Assembly (NCBI RefSeq): GCF_000614125.1
Contig: NZ_BAKJ01000035.1
Span: forward strand, 1-51,970
Source: Bacteroides rodentium JCM 16496
Lineage (GTDB): Bacteria > Bacteroidota > Bacteroidia > Bacteroidales > Bacteroidaceae
DNA: 51,970 bases
Direction of reading: 5' to 3'
Below are positions 26,822-35,206 of the stretch, piece after piece; position 1 is the stretch's first letter; each line of letters opens with the position of its first letter. The notes under the pieces were generated by a model. The model was not told where the DNA came from. It did not search any database and saw only the letters and a program-made list of their open reading frames with translations. A program made the translations under genes and the position numbers.

Positions 26822-27682
26822 TTACCCGGTAGGGACGTGCAGCTTCACATGTGTCAACCGGGTGTATTTCGTACTTCCTATTATATAGGTACGCGCGATG
26901 CGAGCCGATGCTATCTCTATTACTTCTCCCACCTGGTAGGCATGTTCCACGGCGGGCAGCCGGCATGATTTCCGGCTTGCCGTGCGTGCATTCAGCCGGA
27001 TGCTGACGAAGTTGCCGATGGAGTCTTTCAGCTTCAGCACCTGGCGCACATAGAAATAAGGAGTGGTCCCTTTGAGCTGTGTCTTGTAGGGGTTGTCCTC
27101 CAGTTGCACGCTGAGTACGGTCAGTGTCAGGTTCTCCACTTTTTCGCCTTCCTTCCCCAGAAAATGTCCGCCGGTGGTCTGGTACGTTTTTCTCCGTTGT
27201 ATGTCGAGATGGACCGAATGGTAAATCCTGGCAATCTGTACAAAACGTTCCTGCTTGGGAATGCGTGGTTGGAATTTGAAAGCTATCCACGTAAGATAGG
27301 CAGGGTTTATACGGAGGATTTCGTGTAGGAAGTGCCCGTGGTATTTGCCTACGGAGATGATGTCGTCCCCTTTGCTCTGCATTCTTTTGGCATTATACTC
27401 CACAAGCAGCAGACTGCGCGGCGAGTAGAAGCATAGTGTGCTTGCCATCCGTAGCGTTTCGTGAATGTCGGTGGAAAGGTCGCAAATGTAGAAGATGGAC
27501 TGTCTTCCGGGCAGTGGAGAGTAAATCCATAAAGTATATTGGAGATGCTCCGGTCGGGGCAGTACGACAAGATAGGCGCCCACTTCCTTATAAGAGGCTC
27601 TCCCTTGATTGTATGCATTCAGCTTACTATACAATAAGTCTTGTTCAGTCTGCGGTATGCCGGGTATGATTGGATTTGCCAT
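26822..27682 (-). CDS. unknown protein with an ExoX C-terminal-like motif
   Basis: 286 residues, no signal peptide or TM segment. I do not recognise the family as a whole. Residues about 110-133 (GKYHGHFLHEILRINPAYLTWI) match the pattern GKYkGk-EI--dp-YL-W of the exodeoxyribonuclease X C-terminal domain, a small module also found alone in phage and nucleic-acid-related proteins. The C-terminal 110 residues are beta-rich with many Lys/Arg (VRQVLKLKDSIGNFVSIRL). A nucleic-acid role is possible but unproven. It has its own promoter and operator-like palindromes. Confidence 0.75.
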   Translation of the reverse strand: MANPIIPGIPQTEQDLLYSKLNAYNQGRASYKEVGAYLVVLPRPEHLQYTLWIYSPLPGRQSIFYICDLSTDIHETLRMASTLCFYSPRSLLLVEYNAKRMQSKGDDIISVGKYHGHFLHEILRINPAYLTWIAFKFQPRIPKQERFVQIARIYHSVHLDIQRRKTYQTTGGHFLGKEGEKVENLTLTVLSVQLEDNPYKTQLKGTTPYFYVRQVLKLKDSIGNFVSIRLNARTASRKSCRLPAVEHAYQVGEVIEIASARIARTYIIGSTKYTRLTHVKLHVPTG

Positions 27683-27701
27683 AGCTCGGAATAATTTATT
27701 C

Positions 27702-27732
27702 CAAATATACCTTTTTGGAATGAAAAAAGCAA
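27702..27732 (-). promoter_or_regulatory. promoter with operator-like palindromes
   Basis: On the minus strand, TATATTTG (plus 27702-27709) is a full -7 match, with TTGC (plus 27729-27732) 19 bp upstream. The -7 box is flanked by TTCCAAA/TTTGGAA, and the 15-bp palindrome GGAATAATTTATTCC (27688-27702) sits between it and the start codon. These may bind a repressor. Confidence 0.65.
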
Positions 27733-27749
27733 GGGGAAGCCAGGAAATA

Positions 27750-28804
27750 TCAGAAGCGTACCATCAATTCCAATACCACCTTGTCTTGTTCCGACTCTTT
27801 CGCTATGCTGTTTTTGGCATAGAAGTATTTCTCGTAGTTCAGCCGGAGGTCTGTGCGGAATGCCTTGCTGAGGCTGAAGGTGATGCCGCCCGTCAGGCGT
27901 TGGCGTTTGTAGTCGGTCACCGTCAGTCTGCCGGTTTCCTCGTCGGCGGTTTTGGCGTCGCTCTGGTCGGTCATCATGTCGTAGCGCAGCAGGAAAGACA
28001 TTTTGTTGAATACTTTCTGTAGCGGCAGGTCGTAGTTGATGAAGGTGTTGACGGCGTGTACATCTTTGAAAGCGTTGTCGGAATATTGCTTGTACAAGTA
28101 TTCGCCTTCGATATGGAAACGGCCGGCTTCGTAGTAAGCGCCGATGTCATAGGACTGCATGCGCACTTCTTCCGGTTGGATGCTCTGCACGCTCAGTGTC
28201 AGGTTCAGTCCTTTGGTGAAGAGAAACCGGGCTTTGGCGGAGTAGTTCACTTCCTTGTGCCATTCTTTCTGGTTGGTCAGTCCGGAACCGTTGAAAAGTC
28301 CTCCTTCCACGGTGATAGGTACATCGGTAGGCAGGGCATATCCTACTGTGAATCCCACGTCCCGTACATTGCCCACTTGCTTGGCGATGAACGAGCGGTT
28401 GGGGAAGTATTGCTGGTGCGGCGAGCGGTGGGCGTCGATGGTGAAGGGGACGCGCATTTGTCCGGCGGTGACTGTCAGTCCTTTTGTCGGGAAAAGCCGG
28501 GTGTAGGCATCTAGCATCTTGATTTGACCTTCGTCGGAGAGGTCTATCTCGGCTTTGTAGGCTACGCTGGGCAATACGTTGCCCGTCACGCTGACGCGGG
28601 CATTGCGTACTTCGAAACGTCCTGCACCCATGGTGGTCTGATATTCGTATTTGGCGCGGATGGTTCCGTGGACTTCCGGCAGGTAGTCTTTGGTTTCCAT
28701 CTTCTCCTTTTCAATCTTTTTTCCGTCCTCGTTGATGGAGGGCGTTTGGGCAATTGCGGCCAGCGGCAGCAGGGCAATCAGTACTGTCAATGCACTTTTT
28801 TCAT
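27750..28804 (-). CDS. OprO/OprP-type porin; probable one-base frameshift in the signal peptide
   Basis: An outer-membrane beta-barrel of the phosphate-selective porin OprO/P family. Landmarks are VHGTIRAKYEYQTTMGAGRF, the conserved KAEIDLSDEGQIKMLDAY, FTIDAHRSPHQQYFPNRSF, and a barrel ending VVLELMVRF with terminal Phe. The open frame reaches back to 28871, but that start gives a charged 28-residue lead before the hydrophobic segment. ATG at 28804 gives MKKV, and one added base near 28790 joins it to LTVLIALLPLAAIAQ, a normal signal peptide. A box close to TAnnTTTG (minus strand, 28836-28843) lies between the two starts, which also favours 28804. Confidence 0.85.
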
Positions 28805-29042
28805 AATCTGTTGTTGTCGAATGATTTGTCGGCGACAAAGTTCGGACATGCGTGTTGTGTTTTTGTGTCATATATGTTGCATTGTTGTTACAAAAAACTG
28901 TTGAAGGGAAGAACTGCGATGGGTGCCGTTTTAATCTTTTTATGGCTTGATTTAGTTTCTTGTTTTTATTAAAACGTTGGTTGTTAGGAATGTATGTACA
29001 CTACCACAAATGTTTCAGACTGAAATATCAATGAAATATTCT

Positions 29043-29050
29043 TATCTTTG
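29043..29050 (+). promoter_or_regulatory. -7 box of the GH74-type gene
   Basis: TATCTTTG is a full match to TAnnTTTG, 35 bp before the start; no TTTG is found at the usual distance upstream. Confidence 0.5.
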
Positions 29051-29085
29051 AAAGAAATATCAAGAACGTTTGTTTTAGAACCCTG

Positions 29086-31371
29086 ATGCTTATGAAAAGA
29101 CAGTTGTTTTTAGCAGGAATAAGTTTGATGCTGGGCGGCATGCCGATGCTTGCTCAAGATATATCTCCGGTGAATTCTGTTTCTTACGAATGGAAGAGCG
29201 TACCGATAGTGGGAGGAGGCTTTGTGGACGGTATCGTTTTTCACCCAGAAGCTCCTGGTGTCCGTTATTGCCGCACCGATATGGGAGGAGCCTACCGGTG
29301 GGACGCTGCTTCCAACCGGTGGACGCCCTTGCTGGACTGGATAAGTCTGGATGAAAGCAATCTGCAAGGAGTGGAGAGCATTGCCATCGACCCGCAGAAT
29401 CCGCAGAACGTGTATATTGCCTGCGGTACGTATACCGGCAGCTCCAATGGCGCCATACTTTGTTCTTATGATGGCGGCAGAACCTTTACCCGTGTCGATG
29501 TGCCCTTTACGATGGGCGGCAACGAGAACGGGCGTGGTAATGGGGAACGGATGATGGTGGACCCGCAGAATGGGAATATCATTTATATGGGAACCCGTTT
29601 GCATGGTTTGTGGCGTAGTACGGATAAGGGGCGGAGCTGGACACGGGTGGTGTCTTTCCCGGATGTCTCCGAGAAGTTCAACCCTGCCGACCGTGCTGCA
29701 TGGGGGAACCGCGGCAGTGGCATTGTCTGTATAGTCTACGATGTACAAGGTACTCGCGATGGGCGTGGCACCCGTGACATTTATGTGGCAGTTTCATTGA
29801 TGGGCAGGGAAAATCTGTTCGTGAGCCACGACTATGGTGAAAGCTGGCAGCCGGTCGGGGGACAGCCGGTGCAGTATCGCCCCACACATATGGTCTTGAC
29901 CGGTGACGGACAATTAGTATTGACGTACGGAGATACTCCCGGTCCGAGTCAGATGGGGGACGGTGGAGTTTGGAAGTACGATATACGTAAAGACAAATGG
30001 ACGGACATTTCGCCCGTCAGACTGTCCGGTGGCAGGAAGGCGGGATTTGGCTATGCAGCCGTATCAGTGGATGCCCGTAATCCGAAACATCTGATTGCCA
30101 GTACACACAGCTTGGGAGGCAAACACGGTTATAAGAGTGATGAGATGTTCCGTACGACCGACGGTGGCAAAAGCTGGAAACCGATTTTCAAGACGGGATA
30201 TGAGTATGATTATTCTAAAGCTCCCTATACAAAAGTAGCCCCCCTGCATTGGATGTTCGACATTGAGATAGACCCTGCCGACGCTGAACATGCCATATTT
30301 ACCACCGGTTTCGGCGGTTGGGAAACTTTCAACCTATCGGCCGTGGAACGTGGGGAACCGGTGAAATGGAGTATCATGTCTGCCGGTATCGAAGAGACCG
30401 TGCCCCTCGAACTCTATGCTCCCGAAAAAGGGGCGCGCCTGATTTCCGGTATCGGTGATTATGGTGGCTTTACGCATTTCGACCTCAATCGGCCCGCCCC
30501 GTTGGGCAGCCATGCCAATCCTCATTTCGGAAATACGAATGGAGTGACGGGCGCCTGGCTGAAGCAGGATTTGATAGTCAGAGTTGGTACACTGTTCGGC
30601 CATCAGCCGGGTGCAAAGACTATTTCATATTCGGAAGATGGGGGCAGGCACTGGACTATGTGTGCCACCGTTCCAACGGAAAAGTCTCGTAATGGGCATA
30701 TCGCCGTGGCAGCAGACGGCTCTTCTTGGATTTGGACACCCGACCGCTCGGAGGCTTATCTGACCCGTGATAAGGGGACTTCCTGGCAATCTTGCCGTGG
30801 TTTGCCAAAGAATATCCGCGTCATTGCAGACAAGGTGAACCCCCAACGTTTTTATGCTGTAGATGCTGTGGCCGAAATATTGTATAGCAGCGAGGATGGT
30901 GGGGCGACTTTTCATGCCGATACATTGAGTTTAACTGTTAAACGGTTCCAACGGGGTAATACTGGTGCCGCCGTACGAAGGGGAGATCCGCGTGGAGGGC
31001 AAGACCGTATCTACGCTACTCCCGGTCATGAAAAAGATTTGTGGATTGCAGCTTATGATGGTTTGTACCACTCTGCCGCTTCAGAAAAATTTGATTTCCG
31101 TGTTTTGGATAAGGTACGTACCATCTATGCTTTTGGTTTCGGCAAGGCAAAGCCGGGTAATGATTATCCTGCCATCTATCTGATAGGCGTAGTCAACGGG
31201 CAATATGGTTTTTTCCGTTCTGACGATGCGGCGAACTCTTGGGTACGTATCAACGATGATGCCCATCAATATGGCCTGGTATTGCATATCTGCGGTGACA
31301 TGCAGGAATATGGGCGGGTTTATATAGGGACACATGGCCGGGGAATTGTGACGGGAGTACCTGCGTCATAA
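29086..31371 (+). CDS. GH74-type glycosidase (xyloglucanase-like)
   Basis: 761 residues with a signal peptide ending MLAQD. GH74 enzymes are endo-acting xyloglucanases built from two seven-bladed propellers. The family opening is clear (GGGFVDGIVFHPEAP, YCRTDMGGAYRW, residues about 43-71), as are repeated Asp-box-like turns (SYDGGRTF, STDKGRSW, TTDGGKSW, SEDGGRHW). The catalytic aspartates should be the Asp of RTDMGGAYRW and one in the second propeller; I cannot place the second with certainty. It stands alone: no SusC/D or other xyloglucan gene adjoins it. ATG 29092 is an alternative start. Confidence 0.87.
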   Translation: MLMKRQLFLAGISLMLGGMPMLAQDISPVNSVSYEWKSVPIVGGGFVDGIVFHPEAPGVRYCRTDMGGAYRWDAASNRWTPLLDWISLDESNLQGVESIAIDPQNPQNVYIACGTYTGSSNGAILCSYDGGRTFTRVDVPFTMGGNENGRGNGERMMVDPQNGNIIYMGTRLHGLWRSTDKGRSWTRVVSFPDVSEKFNPADRAAWGNRGSGIVCIVYDVQGTRDGRGTRDIYVAVSLMGRENLFVSHDYGESWQPVGGQPVQYRPTHMVLTGDGQLVLTYGDTPGPSQMGDGGVWKYDIRKDKWTDISPVRLSGGRKAGFGYAAVSVDARNPKHLIASTHSLGGKHGYKSDEMFRTTDGGKSWKPIFKTGYEYDYSKAPYTKVAPLHWMFDIEIDPADAEHAIFTTGFGGWETFNLSAVERGEPVKWSIMSAGIEETVPLELYAPEKGARLISGIGDYGGFTHFDLNRPAPLGSHANPHFGNTNGVTGAWLKQDLIVRVGTLFGHQPGAKTISYSEDGGRHWTMCATVPTEKSRNGHIAVAADGSSWIWTPDRSEAYLTRDKGTSWQSCRGLPKNIRVIADKVNPQRFYAVDAVAEILYSSEDGGATFHADTLSLTVKRFQRGNTGAAVRRGDPRGGQDRIYATPGHEKDLWIAAYDGLYHSAASEKFDFRVLDKVRTIYAFGFGKAKPGNDYPAIYLIGVVNGQYGFFRSDDAANSWVRINDDAHQYGLVLHICGDMQEYGRVYIGTHGRGIVTGVPAS

Positions 31372-31417
31372 CTTTTCCATGCTGCCTTCCTAATCTTTCC
31401 GTATCTACTTCTCATCC

Positions 31418-31467
31418 AGTCCGTACATCTTCCGCTTCTATAGGAGCGGGGATGATACGGACTTTTA
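31418..31467 (+). terminator. terminator after the GH74-type gene
   Basis: AGTCCGTA (31418-31425) pairs with TACGGACT (31456-31463), enclosing an inner stem CCGCTTCTATAGGAGCGG, then TTTTA. It is 46 bp past the stop codon. Confidence 0.8.
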
Positions 31468-31732
31468 GTCTTTTATAATAGCTGTATAGAAACACGGCTC
31501 TTTCATTTAAAGGATTTATCTGTCTACAACTCGGCTTGACAGTTAAAGTCTATATTTGTGTGGTTGCATCCGCAAGTGTGTTTGCTTTATTCCTTGCTCC
31601 TTTATTTATTCTTGAGTATGAATTGAGCAAACTAAGCTTCACATCCTTCACCTTTATAAAAAAAACGTCTGGCTGACAACGGTTTATGGTGGAGTATGTT
31701 TGAGTGGGAAATAGACAGGATGACTGATGCTG

Positions 31733-31811
31733 AAGTTGAGGTTGGAAACTGCAGACCTCAACTTGGCGGCTGCAAACCTCAACTTGACGGCTGCAAACCT
31801 CAACTTGGTCA
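31733..31811. repeat. three 21-bp tandem units with an adjoining inverted copy
   Basis: Units at 31749-31769, 31770-31790 and 31791-31811 read CTGCA(A/G)ACCTCAACTTG(G/A)CGG with few changes. AAGTTGAGGT (31733-31742) just upstream is the exact reverse complement of ACCTCAACTT in the first unit. Because 21 is a multiple of three, open frames on both strands repeat a 7-residue word, but neither strand has a ribosome site or homology I can recognise. The rest of 31468-32245 holds only the repeat at 31951 and the promoter at 32157. Confidence 0.75.
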
Positions 31812-31950
31812 TGTTGAAATTGTATATATTCCATGTGCTGGATATATAGATGCAGCACGCCGAATATATAGATGCGACAAGCAGTCCGGTAACAGTTTCG
31901 CCGGGAACCCCGATGAATAGAGCGATACGCGAAAAGATGGAACAAGTGAA

Positions 31951-32101
31951 AGAATGTGTGTCAAAACGGTCGATGGCACACAGATGAGCTGATTTAACAG
32001 ATGACTACAGATTATATACTTCTGATTGACAGGCAAATATATCTGTGGTTATATGTCTGTTCTGTGTCATCTGTGTGCTTTCACGCATTTTTGACACCCT
32101 C
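31951..32101. repeat. degenerate inverted repeat upstream of the PUL regulator
   Basis: The left arm from 31956 (GTGTGTCAAAAC, CACACAGATGA, AACAGATGA, ACAGAT) matches the reverse complement of the right arm ending at 32099 (ATCTGTGG, TGTCTGTTCTGTGTCATCTG, TTTTTGACACCC), with gaps. This looks like an old intergenic palindromic element. Related words recur at the far end of the PUL (51916-51934). Confidence 0.5.
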
Positions 32102-32156
32102 GTGGTATAGAAACTTACTTTTTTAAGCAAAATATAATTCGTTCATTAATATTTTA

Positions 32157-32164
32157 TATATTTG
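32157..32164 (+). promoter_or_regulatory. -7 box of the PUL regulator gene
   Basis: TATATTTG is a full match to TAnnTTTG, 81 bp before the regulator start; the -33 region is AT-rich without a clear TTTG. Confidence 0.5.
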
Positions 32165-32245
32165 CATTTCAATTTTCCCATCATTTTTTAATAAATGTTG
32201 GTTAATGTTTTATGATGGTATTGCATAACCTTAAATGAAAACCTA

Positions 32246-34782
32246 ATGGTACACTTATATAGATATATCGTTTTTATAATCGGCCTTTGCACTACCCAAT
32301 TGGTTTCCGCATATGGACTAAGATTTCGTGGTGCAACCAGTCCTATCGACGAAAGAACATCCTATGATGTATTCGCTCACAGCTGCCCCTCTTTCAGAGA
32401 CTATTTTGACTTGGAATTTAATATGGCTCTGTATTCTACAGAAAGTGTCGGCTATGTGTTGCGGGTGAAGGGGGATGACGAAGGACAGATTTTCAATCTT
32501 TTCTTTGATTTTCGTGGCGATGACATCTTGTTCCGTCTGAACCAGGAGGGGAAGTGTGTGTTGATAGCCTTGCCAGTCAGTAAGGCCGGGGCTATGAAAT
32601 CCCATTGGTTTAAGGTGAAGATAGCTTTCAATCTGAAGCAGGATGAGATTACTCTTAAAATTCACGATCAAGAAAAGGTATGCAAGGGGGTGTTGCTCTC
32701 TGATGAATTCAGTCCGAAAATCGTGTTCGGTAAGAGCGATCACATTATTGATGTTCCGGAGATAGCTGTTGATAAGTTGGTTGTGAATGCCGATTATACT
32801 TACACGTTCCCTTTGGATGAGGCGGACGGAGAATCGGTCTGTAACCAAGAGGGTACTCTTTATGGCAAAGTAGAGAATCCGATATGGTTGATTAACGAGG
32901 CCTATCACTGGAAGAAAGAGGGTGGCTTTGCGTCGGCTTCGGAAGCCGGCTCTTGTTACAATGCCGACAGAAATGAGATTTATTATTTCAATCGTGATTC
33001 GTTGTTCGTCTACAATATGGAGACGGGAAGTACTTCTGCCAAGCTTTTGCCGAACGGTGTCCTGTGAAACTGTTTCTTGTCGGCAGTTTTTTCGATAGTG
33101 GCAGTGAGAGGCTCTATGTTTACGAGGTGTATACGGAGAATGGGGAGGTAGAGCCTATGATAGCAAGCTTGGACTTGAATACGTTGAGTTGGAAAGTGGA
33201 GAGCTACAGCAGGCTTAGTATGCAACTGCATCATCACTGTTCCTATTATGATGCAATTCGTAAGCGTTACACCATCTTCGGTGGCTTCGGCAATATGCAT
33301 TACAGCAATAAGTTCTATCAGTTCAATGCGGAGGATGTGTGTTGGGACACACTGGGTTCCCTATCCGGCGATTTCCTTTGTCCGCGCTATTTCTCTTCGA
33401 CCGGTTATTTGGACAGCAATCACTCCGTCTACATTTTCGGAGGTATGGGCAACGAGTCGGGCGACCAGGTGATAGGCCGTCGTTATTTTCACGACCTTTA
33501 TAAGGTGGATTTGCAAGAAATGCGTGTACAGAAGCTTTGGGACATTTCAGAAGGACAGCCTAATATGGTTCCTGCACAGGATATGGTTATACTGAATGAC
33601 TCTTGTTTCTATGTCTTGCGTTATCCAGAGAGTGTGTCCAACTCATTTTTGCATCTCTATCGCTTTTCTGTAAAAGATGGCAGTTGTCATATATTGGGTG
33701 ATTCCATTCCCATTTACTCCGACAAAATCATGACGAACGCTCGTCTTTATTACAACGAGCGTCAAAGCAGGCTTTTTGTGACTGTGCAGGAAACAAGCGA
33801 TGACGTGTCTTCCAAATTTTCTGTCTATTCGCTACTATTCCCACCAGTTTCTCTTGAAAAATATACTGCAAATAACAGTGGAGGGAATGCTTCATATGTG
33901 TGGCTGGTACTGGGGGGCGTGGTTATGGCTGTAGTTGGCGGGGGTGCGTGGATAGTGTGCAAGTGGCGCCGAAACTCCGGCAAGGGTGAGGATGGCAAAG
34001 CTGTGGAACAGGACAAGGAACAGCTTCCTGCAGTCTCTGATGCAAAGGCGGAGAAGATGGCGGTAGATATGGGAACTGCCAATTCGATGTATTTATTCGG
34101 TGACTTCTCCGTTTTCGACCGAAACGGGCGCAATATCTCCTATATGTTTTCTTTGCGTATCAAGCAGATATTCTGTCTCATTTTGCGTTATAGCGATGCC
34201 GACGGAATTTCTTCTAAACAGCTGAGCGACTTGATATGGCCCGATAAACCAAAAGACAAAGTGAAAAACTCGCGTGGAGTAGCTATCAATCACTTGCGCA
34301 AAATTCTAAAAGAATTGGATGGCATAGAACTGGTTTACGAAAAAGGATGCTTTCGTTTTACGCTGTCCCCTGTTTTTTATTGCGACTACTTGCGTTTTGT
34401 GGCAATAGTTGCTGAAAACCGGACAGAGGAATGTCGGCAAGAGTTTTTGCGTATTGTAGGGCGCGGCAAGTTTGTAGGCTTTATGGACGACCCGTTATTC
34501 GATGGTTTTAAGCAAGATGTGGAGTGCCGTTTGGAGGTGCTTGTCTTGCAGCTGATGAAGGAGGCTTTCGAGGCGCAGGATTATTCGGAAGCTGTGAGCT
34601 TGGCCGAAGCGGAATTCAATATCGATCCGGTGAACGAGACGGCCTTGTCTTGTTGCCTCAAGTCTCTTTTCATACTCAAGCATGAAAATGCTGCCATTGC
34701 TACTTACCAGAGATTTGTAGCGGAATACAAAAAACACACGGGGGAAGATTATCCTAATCCTTTCAGTCTTTACTGGAGTTAG
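32246..34782 (+). CDS. membrane-spanning LamG/kelch sensor with SARP-like DNA-binding domain; one-base frameshift
   Basis: The first frame (32246-33067) and second frame (to 34782) join by one added base near 33056 (GGTGT|CCTGTGAAA: LPNG-x-PVKLFLVGS), giving about 845 residues. Order: signal peptide (1-22); LamG-like beta sandwich (about 40-215: YVLRVKGDDEGQIFNLFFDF, HWFKVKIAFNLKQDEITLKI); kelch-type propeller (about 225-530: YTIFGGFGN, VYIFGGMGN); one TM helix (about 549-572: WLVLGGVVMAVVGGGAWIV, then KWRR); cytoplasmic winged helix (about 615-712: MYLFGDFSVFDRNG, LSDLIWPDKPKDKVKNSRGV, NHLRKILKEL), which is the OmpR/SARP pattern; then TPR-like helices as in BTAD domains. It probably senses a glycan outside and binds DNA directly. 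No kinase or receiver domain is present. Confidence 0.85.
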
Positions 34783-35027
34783 TACCTTGGCACGTTGCAT
34801 CCGGTGTTTTCTTTTTTTTGCTTCCTTCAGCTTGTCTGATAACTCTCTTATTATGTTTTTTATACTTTCTGTGCGATTTTTGTGATTCGTACTTACAGTT
34901 GTTGTATGGTGTAAGCGGCGGTTCGTTTTCTGGATAGGTTCTTAGTAGAACTTATGCAATAATTGTTTGACTCATATCCTCACTTTCGAAACTTAAAGAG
35001 TTAAGTGAAGTCTGCTCTTCCTTTTGT

Positions 35028-35096
35028 GGGTTAAAATAGTTCGGATTAATGTTTTTTTTTATCCTGTTATACGCAAATTAACCCTAAAATTAACCC
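35028..35096 (+). promoter_or_regulatory. candidate operator repeats upstream of the PUL operon
   Basis: AAATTAACCC occurs twice with a 12-bp step (35075-35084, 35087-35096), and its core is mirrored by GGGTTAA at 35028-35034. Direct repeats at about 11-12 bp are what OmpR/SARP-type winged helices bind, so these may be sites for the regulator encoded just upstream. No good TAnnTTTG box lies between here and 35207 (CTCCTTTG at 35168-35175 is poor), which fits an activator-dependent promoter. Otherwise I see nothing in 34783-35206. Confidence 0.45.
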
Positions 35097-35206
35097 ATGC
35101 GAAATCAAATTTGTGGTCGAGGGGGCGGTTTGCAATGCCCTGAGGCTGATGTGGGTGATTGGCATCGGCTCCTTTGTTATATTAACTTCTAAATAATAAT
35201 TAAACT

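Noticed and set aside
31550..31945. Small gene with 7-residue repeats on the minus strand, or on the plus strand at 31696-31920
   Set aside because: Both frames come from the 21-bp repeat, with no ribosome site and no recognisable homology.
32246..34782. Hybrid two-component regulator
   Set aside because: No histidine kinase, HATPase or receiver motifs, and no AraC-type helix-turn-helix; the C-terminus is a SARP-like winged helix.
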